From Methylomonas montana (GTDB lineage Bacteria > Pseudomonadota > Gammaproteobacteria > Methylococcales > Methylomonadaceae), in assembly GCF_030490285.1 (NCBI RefSeq), contig NZ_CP129884.1, positions 4,570,081-4,634,080 on the forward strand: DNA of 64,000 nt, given 5' to 3'. Shown here piece by piece: positions 51,252 through 60,293 of this stretch. Under the pieces are notes generated by a model. The model did not search any database. It saw only the letters and a program-made list of their open reading frames with translations, and was not told the origin of the DNA. How positions within the stretch are numbered: position 1 is the stretch's first letter; each line of letters starts with the position of its first letter. The position numbers were made by a program, and so were the translations under genes.

Positions 51252-54200
51252 TTACGCCGACACTCTGAACCACGCGGCATACAAAGCCGGCAAAAACAGC
51301 AGCGTCAGTGCGGTGGCCACCGTCAATCCGCCCATGATCGCGACCGCCATCGGCCCGAAGAATGCACTTTTGGTCAGCGGTATCATCGCCAGTATCGCCG
51401 CCGCCGCCGTCAACACAATGGGCCGAAACCGACGCACGGTGGAATCGACGATGGCATCGAAATCCGAACGCCCGGCCTGTTTGTCTTGATCGATCTGATC
51501 GACCAGAATCACCGAGTTACGCATGATCATCCCCGACAGCGCAATAGTGCCCAGCATCGCCACGAAGCCGAAGGGTTGATGGAAAATCAGCAGAAACAGC
51601 GTAACGCCTATCATGCCCAGCGGCGCGGTCAACAGCACCAAGGCCACCCGCGAAAAACTCTGCAGCTGGATCATCAACACCGTCAACACACTAAACAAAA
51701 ACAAAGGCATGCCGGCCGCCACCGAACTGCCACCCTTGGCCGATTCCTCGACCGCGCCACCGGTTTCCAGGCGATAACCGGCCGGCAATTGACGCTTGAT
51801 GTCGGCTAACTTTTCCTCGACCTGGGCCGAGACCATCGGCGCCTGCACAGTGCCGTACAGATTAGCCCGCACCGTGACGGTCGGAATCCGGTTGCGCCGC
51901 CAAATCACGCCTTCTTCGAAACCGTAATCCAATTCGGCGACTTGCGACAAGGGCACGCTGCGGCCGGATATAGTGGGTATCATCAGATTCTGCAAACGGG
52001 ACAGATGCTTGCGTTCGGTCTCGGCACCGCGCACCAGCAAATCGATGCGCTCTATGCCTTCGCGAAATTCGGTGACATACAGTCCTTGAAAAGCGCCATT
52101 AACCAGATTGGCAATATCGTCGGAACCGATTCCCAATAGGCGAGCCTTGGATTGATCGACATTGATCCGCACTACTTTCACCGGCTCTTCCCAATCCAGT
52201 TGCACATTGGAAAGCTCGGGATTAGACCGCATCACCTCGGCCACTTGCCTGGCAAGCGTGCGCAAGGTCAACAAATCCGGGCCGGATACTCTAAATTGCA
52301 CCGGAAAGCCGACCGGAGGGCCGTTTTCCAAACGCAACACGCTACCACGCAGACTTGGAAAATCGTGTTCGAATAGGGCAATCAGCTTGCGACGCAGTTG
52401 TTCTCGCTCCTCGGCGCCATCGGTCAGGATCACAAACTGGGCAAAACTCCGTTGCGGCATTTGCTGATCCAACGGTAGATAGAAACGCGGACTGCCGTTG
52501 CCGACATAGGCCACGTAATTATCGATGCCACTTTGCTGGTCCAACCAGGACTCGAATTTTTTTACGTCGGTTTCGGTAGCGGCATAAGACGAGCCTTCCG
52601 CCAAACGCAGATCAACGATCAATTCCGGGCGGGTGGAATCCGGAAAAAACTGCTGCTGGACAAATTTAAATCCAAAAATGGCAGCCGCGAACATCGCTAT
52701 CGTCAAAAAAATCACCAGCCAGCGATGCATCACGCAATAAGCCACCAAAGCCCGAAAGCGCTTGTAGAACGGCGTTTGATACAGGTCGTGTCCATGACTT
52801 TTGTCGTGCGTGGGCTGAGCTTGCCTCAATAACCGTGCCCAAAATCGTGCCCAAGCCGATGGCCGGTGCCGATCCTGAGTCAAGTCCGGCAACAAGCGAT
52901 AACCCAGATAAGGCACAAATACCACGGCCGCGAACCAAGATACCAACAAGGCGATGACGACGACCTGAAAAATCGAACGGGTATATTCGCCAGTCGTCGA
53001 CTGAGCGGTGGCAATTGGCAAGAATCCGGCCGCGGTTACCAGTGTGCCGCTCAACATCGGCATCGCGGTCGAGGTATAGGCAAATGCGGCGGCGCGTGCG
53101 CGCTCCCAACCTTGCTCCATTTTGGACGCCATCATTTCCACGGCGATGATGGCATCGTCGACAAGCAAACCGAGCGCCAATATCAATGCACCGAGGGAAA
53201 TCTTGTGTAAACCGACGCCGAACAAATACATCAGCCAAAAAGTGGTGGCCAATACCACCGGAATCGTGATCGCCACCACGATGCCGGTGCGTAAGCCCAA
53301 GGACAACAGACTAACACCCAATACGATGACCACCGCTTCGGTCAATGATTTAACGAACTCATTGATCGAACGTTGCACAGCTTTCGGCTGTGACGATACG
53401 CGGTGCAGTTCCAAGCCTATGGGCAATTGTGCTTGAATCGCCGCGACCGAGACATCCAGATCGCGGCCCAATTTGATGATATCGCCACCGTCGCGCATCG
53501 CTACGCCGATCAGCAACGCTTCCCGCCCTTTGTAACGCACTCTGTCCTTAGGCGGATCTTCAAAGCCCCGACTGACTTTGGCGACGTCACCGAGCCGGAA
53601 TTCATTGTTATTAGCGCGCAAACGCAAATCGCGCAGTTGTTCCAGTCTGTCGTAGCGGCCGCTGATGGCCATTCGAATACGTTCATCCGTCGAGTCAAAA
53701 CTACCGCTGCCGGTCACCAAATTTTGCGCTCGCAAGGTATGCAGCAAACTCGCGGTATCGATCCCCAAGGTTGCCAACTTGGCGTTGGATAAATCGATAT
53801 AAATGCGTTGTTTCTGCTCGCCGAAAAAATCGACCTTGGCGACATCCGTCACCCTCAACAACTCGGCGCGGGCGGTTTCGGCATGACGTTTCAACTCGGC
53901 ATAATCGTAACCGTCGCCAGTCAAGGCATAGAGATTGCCGTAAACATCGCCGAATTCGTCGTTAAATGTCGGACCATCGACGCTATCCGGAAGGGTATGG
54001 CGAATATCGCCGACTTTCTTCCTGACTTGATAAAAAATATCCGGCACTTGCTCGGCCGGTGTGGAATCCTTGGCCAGAAGGAAAATCATGGATTCGCCGG
54101 GACGAGAATAACTGCGTAAATTATCCAACCACGGCACTTCCTGCAGCTTTTTCTCCAGTTTATCGGTGACTTGTTGCTCCACTTCCAACGCGCTGGCGCC

Positions 54201-54368
54201 CGGCCAGCCTGTGCGGATGATCATCAGTTTAAAGGTAAACGGCGGATCTTCCGATTGACCCAAGCGGGTGTACGCCGCCATGCCGATCAGCGTCAGCGTC
54301 AGCATCATATACAAAACCAATGCCGGGTGGCGCAAGGACCACTCGGACAGATTGAAGCGTTGTCTCAT
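51252..54368 (-). CDS. RND multidrug efflux permease (HAE1-like)
   Basis: A 1038-residue inner-membrane transporter with two six-helix halves and large periplasmic loops. Landmarks are LGQSEDPPFTFKLMIIRTGW, GALILALGLLVDDAIIAVEM with the proton-relay Asp pair in TM4, and FHQPFGFVAMLGTIALSG. It belongs to the TriC/MexK-like branch of HAE-RND drug pumps rather than to the metal-exporting HME branch found at 13-16 kb. Its start overlaps the adaptor stop in an ATGA. No TolC-type gene is adjacent, so it must use a channel encoded elsewhere. Confidence 0.93.
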   Translation of the reverse strand: MRQRFNLSEWSLRHPALVLYMMLTLTLIGMAAYTRLGQSEDPPFTFKLMIIRTGWPGASALEVEQQVTDKLEKKLQEVPWLDNLRSYSRPGESMIFLLAKDSTPAEQVPDIFYQVRKKVGDIRHTLPDSVDGPTFNDEFGDVYGNLYALTGDGYDYAELKRHAETARAELLRVTDVAKVDFFGEQKQRIYIDLSNAKLATLGIDTASLLHTLRAQNLVTGSGSFDSTDERIRMAISGRYDRLEQLRDLRLRANNNEFRLGDVAKVSRGFEDPPKDRVRYKGREALLIGVAMRDGGDIIKLGRDLDVSVAAIQAQLPIGLELHRVSSQPKAVQRSINEFVKSLTEAVVIVLGVSLLSLGLRTGIVVAITIPVVLATTFWLMYLFGVGLHKISLGALILALGLLVDDAIIAVEMMASKMEQGWERARAAAFAYTSTAMPMLSGTLVTAAGFLPIATAQSTTGEYTRSIFQVVVIALLVSWFAAVVFVPYLGYRLLPDLTQDRHRPSAWARFWARLLRQAQPTHDKSHGHDLYQTPFYKRFRALVAYCVMHRWLVIFLTIAMFAAAIFGFKFVQQQFFPDSTRPELIVDLRLAEGSSYAATETDVKKFESWLDQQSGIDNYVAYVGNGSPRFYLPLDQQMPQRSFAQFVILTDGAEEREQLRRKLIALFEHDFPSLRGSVLRLENGPPVGFPVQFRVSGPDLLTLRTLARQVAEVMRSNPELSNVQLDWEEPVKVVRINVDQSKARLLGIGSDDIANLVNGAFQGLYVTEFREGIERIDLLVRGAETERKHLSRLQNLMIPTISGRSVPLSQVAELDYGFEEGVIWRRNRIPTVTVRANLYGTVQAPMVSAQVEEKLADIKRQLPAGYRLETGGAVEESAKGGSSVAAGMPLFLFSVLTVLMIQLQSFSRVALVLLTAPLGMIGVTLFLLIFHQPFGFVAMLGTIALSGMIMRNSVILVDQIDQDKQAGRSDFDAIVDSTVRRFRPIVLTAAAAILAMIPLTKSAFFGPMAVAIMGGLTVATALTLLFLPALYAAWFRVSA

Positions 54369-55432
54369 GGCTGGCTCCGCGTCTCGGTGGCCCGCACCAC
54401 TTGACCCGGTACCAACGTCTGCACACCGGCTACCACCACTTGCTCACCATCGTGCAGACCGTCGCTAATCGTCACACCGTCTTCACGGAAAACACCGGTT
54501 CTTACCGCTCTGGGCTGAACCTCGCCCGTATCGGGCTTGACCACCCAAACCACAGATTGGCCGTCTCGTTGCGTGACGGCTGTATTCGGCAACAGTAAAT
54601 CATTGCTGTCTTGATGGTAAAAACGCACACCGGCGGTCATCCCCAAGCGCACCGCGCTATCGGCTTCCGTCACGGCTACCCGCACTTGAAAAGTACGGGT
54701 GATGCTATCGGCTGCCGGCGCCACTTCCCGCACCTTGGCTTGGTAAACGGTATTGAAATTGGCCCATAAGCGCACCTCGGCAGGCACACCTACCGCAATA
54801 CCGGCCATCCGCGACTCCGGCACCGCAATCACCACTTCCTTGCTGTTCGGCACCGCGATGCGCACGATGACCTCGCCAGCCTTAACTACCTGACCAGGTT
54901 CGGCACGAATTTCAGTGACGACGCCATCGCGCTCCGCCAATAACTGGGTATAGCTCGATTGATTGCCGGTCACGGCTGCTTGCGTGCTCAGTTGCTTTAC
55001 CTTGGCCGTCGCCGCCTTGAACTTTGCTTCCTGAATATCCAAAGCTTGATCGGAGATGAATTTACGGACATTGAGTTGACGGTATCTATTCAGCTCGGCT
55101 TCTGCCAAGGCCAGATCGGCTTCGGCAACACGCACTTCAGCCTGAGCCGCCTGTGTGGATAAACCGGTATCCATGCTGTCCAACTTGGCCAACAGCTGGC
55201 CTTTGCTGACTTTCGCCCCGACGTCGACCTTCCGCTCAATGATTTTGCCGTCGATTCGAAAACCTTGCGCACTTTCATAGCGAGAACGCACTTCACCGAC
55301 CAATATGGTGGGCGCGGCCACAGTGCGTTGACCCACCGTGATCACCAACGCCGGGCGCGGTGTCGGCGGAATCGGTGCGGACTTATCGCAAGCTATCAAT
55401 AACAACATCAACAACGGCAACAAAACTCTCAT
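54365..55432 (-). CDS. RND efflux periplasmic adaptor lipoprotein
   Basis: A 355-residue membrane-fusion protein with a lipobox at its N-terminus (LLMLLLIACDKSAP). The barrel-sandwich parts are KIIERKVDVGAKVSKGQLLAK and AEPGQVVKAGEVIVRIAVP, with a helical hairpin between and a C-terminal domain (VVWVVKPDTGEVQPRAVRTG). It couples the RND permease to an outer-membrane channel. It is the first gene of the two-gene operon and overlaps the permease start by four bases. Confidence 0.92.
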   Translation of the reverse strand: MRVLLPLLMLLLIACDKSAPIPPTPRPALVITVGQRTVAAPTILVGEVRSRYESAQGFRIDGKIIERKVDVGAKVSKGQLLAKLDSMDTGLSTQAAQAEVRVAEADLALAEAELNRYRQLNVRKFISDQALDIQEAKFKAATAKVKQLSTQAAVTGNQSSYTQLLAERDGVVTEIRAEPGQVVKAGEVIVRIAVPNSKEVVIAVPESRMAGIAVGVPAEVRLWANFNTVYQAKVREVAPAADSITRTFQVRVAVTEADSAVRLGMTAGVRFYHQDSNDLLLPNTAVTQRDGQSVVWVVKPDTGEVQPRAVRTGVFREDGVTISDGLHDGEQVVVAGVQTLVPGQVVRATETRSQP

Positions 55433-55608
55433 TTAATCCCCTTTAAAATAACTCCATGGCTACCGTCGGTTTATTAACGTCGCGGTTGTTTGACGAATCG
55501 AAATTCGCGTAGAGGACGGCAACGCCGCGCCTCGAAACGACTCAAGGACGGGACGAGAAAAAACCCAGATAAGTTGTTCGATGCGGGTTCAATTCAGCCA
55601 AATCCGCG

Positions 55609-56535
55609 TTAAACATTGGCTTTGCCGATCGACTCCAGCGGCATCAGAGAGATCAACGCGCTAAACAACACGGCATTCTCGGCGGTGAACAATCCATAAC
55701 ATTCGTAATCCAGCGGCGTGGCGTTCAGATCGCCAAAATCATGTTCGGCACAGTTTTCCGTCGGTTTAATCAAAATATGCAAGGCATCATTGCTTTTCAA
55801 TTGCGCCAGATACTGCCTGTCGACACTAATTTTGTGCGAAGTATAGACCATGGGATTACGCTCGAAATCGTGCAGCCATTTCAAGGCTTTTTCCAGCAAG
55901 GCACTGGACAGCAGCGCGCAAGGGAACATCTCCGGAAAAATCACCTTGTCCTGTAGCTCGTCGAAATATTCAGTTTGATCGCGTAACGACGCACACAGGA
56001 AATTCTTGGCGTTGCTAGTCATCATAAATTTGCGCTTTAAAAAATAGCCGTTATTCAGAAAGCAACGGTCAGGCTGGATTTTCAACTCGCCGACGCGGGC
56101 CAAATCAGGATTAGTTAGAAACAGCGGTTTGGCGGTTTCTTTTTTATAACCGATCAATGCCAAATTGCCGTCGGCCTTGACGATAATCCGGTTACTCAAA
56201 CAAGGCGAAGGCTCGGATTTGAATTGCGATTCCTTAATCTCGACCTCGACCGCTTGATCCGGTTTGATGGCATTGGCAAAGGCAAACTGATAGTTGCTGA
56301 AGTTCAAGCCATGTTCGGCAATCAATTTCTGTTCGTCGCGCTGACGGCGAAAATCGGCAATTTTTCCCTCAATCAAGGATTCCAGCTGAAAACCCAGCGT
56401 AATCGGTCCGTTGAACGGGTTGCCGTTGATCTGCTGCCATTTCCGACTGTCATGAAACAAATTGAAATCATCAGTGGAATTACGGGCAATGTCGATATGC
56501 AACTGACTGAAAACATCCGGATTGGTGTGGTTCAT
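55609..56535 (-). CDS. Predicted hotdog-fold (MaoC-like) protein
   Basis: A 308-residue cytoplasmic protein with no signal peptide. Residues 10-60 hold DIARNSTDDFNLFHDSRKW followed by FNGPITLGFQLESLIEG, which is close to the hydratase motif of MaoC-type hotdog enzymes (Asp then His, D-x-N-x-x-H-D). The length would fit a double-hotdog. The second half (residues 160-300) has HDFERNPMVYTSHKISVDRQ and LHILIKPTENCAEHDFG, with less clear similarity. The gene is alone, on the strand of the RND operon but separated by about 180 bases. The function, perhaps on an acyl-CoA or acyl-ACP, is inferred. Confidence 0.6.
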   Translation of the reverse strand: MNHTNPDVFSQLHIDIARNSTDDFNLFHDSRKWQQINGNPFNGPITLGFQLESLIEGKIADFRRQRDEQKLIAEHGLNFSNYQFAFANAIKPDQAVEVEIKESQFKSEPSPCLSNRIIVKADGNLALIGYKKETAKPLFLTNPDLARVGELKIQPDRCFLNNGYFLKRKFMMTSNAKNFLCASLRDQTEYFDELQDKVIFPEMFPCALLSSALLEKALKWLHDFERNPMVYTSHKISVDRQYLAQLKSNDALHILIKPTENCAEHDFGDLNATPLDYECYGLFTAENAVLFSALISLMPLESIGKANV

Positions 56536-56599
56536 GCTGATGGCCTCTGTTTTTACTATCGTGTATTCAGGCTGAAAGCACCTTGCTATCGCAACGCGC

Positions 56600-56935
56600 T
56601 AACTAATGCTCACACGGTTGATAACCGGTTTAAGCTTATCGGTTAAGTCCAAATCGTTTCCATAAAACTTGTCCACAACCAGATCCCACTGCTGTTGAAA
56701 ACATGTGGGACTATCACCTCACAATTTGTGGATAAGTAGCGATCAAAAAACCGTTTCGGGTTTATCCCCAAACAGTGAACAACCAGAAAACCCAACCGAT
56801 AACAGCGTTAATAAGTTTTAATCAATTGAATTTAAAATAAAAAACAGTGTTTTCCACAGATTATCGCGTGCTAATAGTAATAATAAAATAAAGATATTTA
56901 ATAAAGTTATTATTATTGCTGCGACCATAATAGAT
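56600..56935. other. DnaA-box-rich, AT-rich intergenic region (candidate origin-like site)
   Basis: A 430-base gene-free interval holds a DnaA box identical to consensus on the minus strand (56727-56735, TGTGGATAA), a relaxed-consensus match TTTTCCACA at 56850-56858, and one-mismatch boxes TTGTCCACA at 56669-56677 and TTATCCCCA at 56762-56770. A very AT-rich stretch follows (56810-56925). This clustering is what is expected of oriC or a DnaA-titration site. No dnaA, gidA or rpmH gene is in the window. Confidence 0.5.
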
Positions 56936-56968
56936 GAACAATGCCGATTCACCAGGTCCGTTAGAGAA

Positions 56969-58312
56969 CTAATCCTCCGATTGCATTTGTTCGGTAAGGC
57001 TCTTCGGCAGCTTCTTTTTGACTTTAACGCCTAACTCTTCAAAAGCGCTGGCTTGGCGCAGCAGGTTTCCGCTACCGGTGCTGAGTTTGTTGACGATGCT
57101 GTCGTAAGTTTTGTGGACGGTATTAAGCTGATTGCCGAGTTTTTCTATGTCTTCTACAAACCCTCTGATTTTGTCGTACAAACTGCCGGCCTTATCGGCA
57201 ATCAGTCTGGCGTTCTCGTTTTGCTGTTCGTAACGCCAGATGTTTTGCACGGTGCGCAAGGTTGCCAGCAAAGTGGTTGGGGTGACGACGACGATTTTAT
57301 GCTCGAAAGCATCGTTGAACAGTTTTTCGTCGGCCTGAAATGCGGCCATAAAGGCGGCTTCGATCGGCATGAACAGCAACACGAAATCCAAGGAGCGCAG
57401 GCCTTTCAGGCTGGAATAATCCTTGTTGCTTAGACCTTTGATATGGTTTCTAACCGCTTCGGTGTGCTGTTTCAAGGCTTCGATGCGTTCGCTGTCGTTG
57501 TCTGCCGAGCAATAGCGCTCGTAAGCGACTAGCGAGACTTTGGAATCGATGATCACATCCTTGTTTTCCGGCAAGCGAACGATCACATCAGGCTTGAACA
57601 GGCGATTGTCTTCGTCACGAAATGCACCTTGGGTTTCATATTCTATGCCTTTGCGCAAACCGGATTGTTCCAGCACCTTTTCCAGAATCATTTCGCCCCA
57701 GTTGCCTTGGGTCTTGTGGTCGCCTTTCAACGCTCGGGTCAGGTTCAAGGCTTCCTGATTCATCTTGGCGGTATCGCGGCGCAACGAAACAATTTCCTCG
57801 CGCAGAGAAATCCTGTCCTTGGTTTCGTTGTCGTAGACGCTTTCGACGCGGTTTTTGAATTCGCCGAGTTGCTCCTTAAGCGGCGCGACCAAAGTTTCGA
57901 TGCTGACTTTGTTGTGTTCGGCAAACTGCTTACCGCGTTCTTCAAATATCTTGTGGGCCAGATTCTCGAACTGGGTTTTTAGCTGATTTTCCGCGTCTTG
58001 TAACAAGCGGATTTTCTCCGCGTTGCTCTTATGCTGTTCCTGCTGGCGGGCATTGAGATCGGCGTTTTCGGTTTTTAAGTCGAGCAGTTGTTGTTGCAAG
58101 GCTTGCAACTCGGATTCTTTTTGCGCCAACAGCAAAACCCTCTCCTCGGCCACCGCCAATTTGACGGCCTGCTGTTGGAGTTGCTGTTGTTGCTGCTCCA
58201 ACTGGCTTTTCAAGTCCAGTTGCCGCTTACCGCTCAGCCAAGCGCAAACCGCGTAGCCAAGCAGAGCCGCAAAAGGTATAGCCACCAGCACCATCCATAT
58301 CCCTGTTTCCAT
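56969..58312 (-). CDS. rmuC: DNA recombination protein RmuC
   Basis: A 447-residue protein. One N-terminal membrane helix (IWMVLVAIPFAALLGYAVCAW) is followed by a long coiled-coil rich in Gln and Glu (residues 30-140) and the conserved C-terminal nuclease-like core (KGDHKTQGNWGEMILEKVLE, LPENKDVIIDSKVSLVAYER, FMPIEAAFMAAFQADEKLFN, VVTPTTLLATLRTVQNIWRY). RmuC limits inverted-repeat rearrangements and is now also linked to R-loop and defence functions. It borders the DnaA-box region. Confidence 0.94.
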   Translation of the reverse strand: METGIWMVLVAIPFAALLGYAVCAWLSGKRQLDLKSQLEQQQQQLQQQAVKLAVAEERVLLLAQKESELQALQQQLLDLKTENADLNARQQEQHKSNAEKIRLLQDAENQLKTQFENLAHKIFEERGKQFAEHNKVSIETLVAPLKEQLGEFKNRVESVYDNETKDRISLREEIVSLRRDTAKMNQEALNLTRALKGDHKTQGNWGEMILEKVLEQSGLRKGIEYETQGAFRDEDNRLFKPDVIVRLPENKDVIIDSKVSLVAYERYCSADNDSERIEALKQHTEAVRNHIKGLSNKDYSSLKGLRSLDFVLLFMPIEAAFMAAFQADEKLFNDAFEHKIVVVTPTTLLATLRTVQNIWRYEQQNENARLIADKAGSLYDKIRGFVEDIEKLGNQLNTVHKTYDSIVNKLSTGSGNLLRQASAFEELGVKVKKKLPKSLTEQMQSED

Positions 58313-58341
58313 CAGAACCTCTTCTTTATAAAACTTGCGGA

Positions 58342-58998
58342 TTAGCGCGGTTTGATGGATAGATCACCAATCGTAAAGCCGATATCAAATCCCTTTCCTC
58401 TGCCCAGCATAACCAAGGAAATTTCGCCTCGGGTCAATACTTGCCTATCCACCGAGTTTTTAAACCCAAAGTGATTGCCCAGCGAAACATAATCGCCAAA
58501 TAGCTCGCTGATATATTTTACGTCGGTGAAATAGGCTTCTCCCTCGATGACGGAATAGCCAATCGTAAAGCCAATGCTTTTTGAGGACAGCGTCACCTGA
58601 GCCTTTTGTCCATTACGACAAGTTATTTCCCCAGTACCATCATATTGTTTATAAGCCAGCGAAAACCCCTCCAACTTGTAGGTCATGCTGCAAGTACCCA
58701 GTTTCTTTTCGCCAAATTGCTCGTTAAAGTCAATTTCCGGTTGGCTGGCTTGACTGGTATCGTCGGCTTCCGGCACAGCCGGTGTTGGCGTTTCCGGTGA
58801 CTGTGGAGACGGAGCTTCACTTAGCGGATGGGTGACAAACTCTGCATGGCTCAAACCTGAAAACGCAATGGATAGACAGACCGCATAAATCAGCTTCAAC
58901 CTGGTAATCGGCCGCTTGGCTAACTTGAAATGTCGATACCCGTGTTTTTGTCCGCGGGCTGGTAAACCCGATACGCTGTTGTTGAGCTGCTTATTCAT
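58342..58998 (-). CDS. Secreted hypothetical protein with a glycine-rich beta region
   Basis: A 218-residue protein. A long basic N-terminus precedes a signal segment (LKLIYAVCLSIAFSGLSHA), a Pro/Ser/Glu-rich linker (residues 55-95), then a beta-rich region with two cysteines (KLGTCSMTYKLEGFSLAYKQ, GEITCRNGQKAQVTLSSKS). The C-terminal half is glycine-rich (SIGFTIGYSVIEGEAYFTDV, LGRGKGFDIGFTIGDLSIKP). No family is recognised. It is a single gene between rmuC and an IS110 remnant. Confidence 0.65.
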   Translation of the reverse strand: MNKQLNNSVSGLPARGQKHGYRHFKLAKRPITRLKLIYAVCLSIAFSGLSHAEFVTHPLSEAPSPQSPETPTPAVPEADDTSQASQPEIDFNEQFGEKKLGTCSMTYKLEGFSLAYKQYDGTGEITCRNGQKAQVTLSSKSIGFTIGYSVIEGEAYFTDVKYISELFGDYVSLGNHFGFKNSVDRQVLTRGEISLVMLGRGKGFDIGFTIGDLSIKPR

Positions 58999-59074
58999 CT
59001 GTTTCGTCCAATTCAGTTAAAGACTGTTGTTTTCTGGCTATATCGGGAACGATTGTAATAAACCGTGAAAACAC

Positions 59075-59246
59075 ACCTGAGGGACACCTCAGGTTTGGGT
59101 CACTGGATGCCGTATCGGAGCTTGGATTTCTAATCCCTCGCGTAGATCATTGCCGCAGTGACCCACCCTCGATCAACGATCGGACAGTCTCTTCGGCCCG
59201 GATTCCGGCAGCCTGCATTCACAAGGCAGATCATTTGAGGTTTTCA
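59075..59246 (+). other. Structured leader of the IS110 remnant (possible bridge-RNA region)
   Basis: The 250 bases before the IS110 start are non-coding. A perfect 8-bp hairpin (ACCTGAGG-GACA-CCTCAGGT) is at 59075-59094, and a 10-bp inverted repeat (TGGGTCACTG at 59096-59105, CAGTGACCCA at 59156-59165) encloses 50 bases. IS110-group elements carry their bridge RNA in this left-end segment; identification here is inference from position and structure only. Confidence 0.4.
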
Positions 59247-59411
59247 ATGTCCCAATATTATCTCGGTATCGATGTTGCTAAAGTCAAACTTGATTGCGCG
59301 CTACGCCTGCCTAGCGGTAAGTTTCGCGCCAAAGTCATCCCCAATTCATTCGAAGGCTTTGCGACGTGGTTAACAGCCCAAAAGGCCGATTCGGCTATTT
59401 ATTTGGCTTGA
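59247..59411 (+). pseudogene. IS110-family transposase remnant (N-terminal 54 residues)
   Basis: A short frame read from the sequence begins MSQYYLGIDVAKVKLDCALR and ends at a TGA after DSAIYLA. YYLGIDVAKVKLD carries the first catalytic Asp of the RuvC-like DEDD domain of IS110 recombinases, and SGKFRAKVIPNSFEGFATWL matches the family's next segment. A full transposase has about 320-350 residues, so more than 80 per cent is missing. The rest was deleted or decayed; the following 270 bases (59412-59682) contain no matching frame and nothing else recognisable. Confidence 0.85.
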
Positions 59412-59682
59412 CTTGGATAACAGTATCTACGCGGGCTGGAACGATTGTATAGGCTTGGAACAGTTTGTTATAAAACTTTGTTAAATTTAAGTCGTGCCGA
59501 TCGGACCGGTCGAGGATGGTTGAGTTTGGCCGGATTTTACGCGGCCGAACTAGCGTGACATAATGAGGCTCACTATTGAAGTTAGTGAATACTTGAGCGG
59601 GCGGGCAGATTCCCCCTTAAAGGCTTGGCAGTCGTCTTGTCCATCCTGCGTAAATCCGATTCGTTAATATAAACAGGATTGC

Positions 59683-60219
59683 ATGATGCAAAACCCGATC
59701 TTGAGCAGATGTAAATGGGCGTTTGTCGTATTTTTATCGGCATTTACCCTCTTCCCCCCGGTCACCTTGGCTGGGGGAGACCCTGGACTGGAAAGCGTGA
59801 GCAATACCGAATTGATAGCGCTCGTGCAACAATTAAGCAGCCGATTCTTTGAGGGCAAAGTTGCGGTCGCCTCCCTTGAAACCGAGCTATCCGCTAAGGC
59901 GGAACTGGCGGAGAATAAAGAATCTTGGCAGATAAAAAGCGACAAATACAACGTAAGAGTGATTGCCAAGGCCAAAGCAAAAAGCGCGGAAATTAGCGAA
60001 CTTTTGTTCTATCCCGTTAATATTCGGCAACTGGCGCTCAAAGATCTCACAAAAATTTTCGGCGATTCGCGGGTTTTCATGCGAAGTAAAACGACATGGG
60101 TCGAGTTTGATTCGCCTAAAACTCAAAACAATAGGCACTATACGATTGTTGCCCAACTCTACGCGCCGCCCGAGAGCGAAGTGTCGCCGGTTATCGCGCT
60201 TAAGCTCGGGTTGGAGTAG
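59683..60219 (+). CDS. Secreted hypothetical protein next to an L,D-transpeptidase
   Basis: A 178-residue protein. A signal peptide (WAFVVFLSAFTLFPPVTLAG) is clear; two ATG codons in a row start it (59683 and 59686). The mature part is charged, with LIALVQQLSSRFFEGKVAVA, IKSDKYNVRVIAKAKAKSAE and RSKTTWVEFDSPKTQNN, and has no cysteine pair or catalytic motif. It shares no obvious family. It lies 74 bases upstream of a signal-less L,D-transpeptidase gene on the same strand. A secreted partner beside such an enzyme could be an immunity or inhibitor protein; this is inference. Confidence 0.6.
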   Translation: MMQNPILSRCKWAFVVFLSAFTLFPPVTLAGGDPGLESVSNTELIALVQQLSSRFFEGKVAVASLETELSAKAELAENKESWQIKSDKYNVRVIAKAKAKSAEISELLFYPVNIRQLALKDLTKIFGDSRVFMRSKTTWVEFDSPKTQNNRHYTIVAQLYAPPESEVSPVIALKLGLE

Positions 60220-60293
60220 AGCCTTGCAAGCACCGCTTTGCATCGCATTGAGACTGACCAATTAACGATGGTATTTGAAAAAAGGCGTAGATT

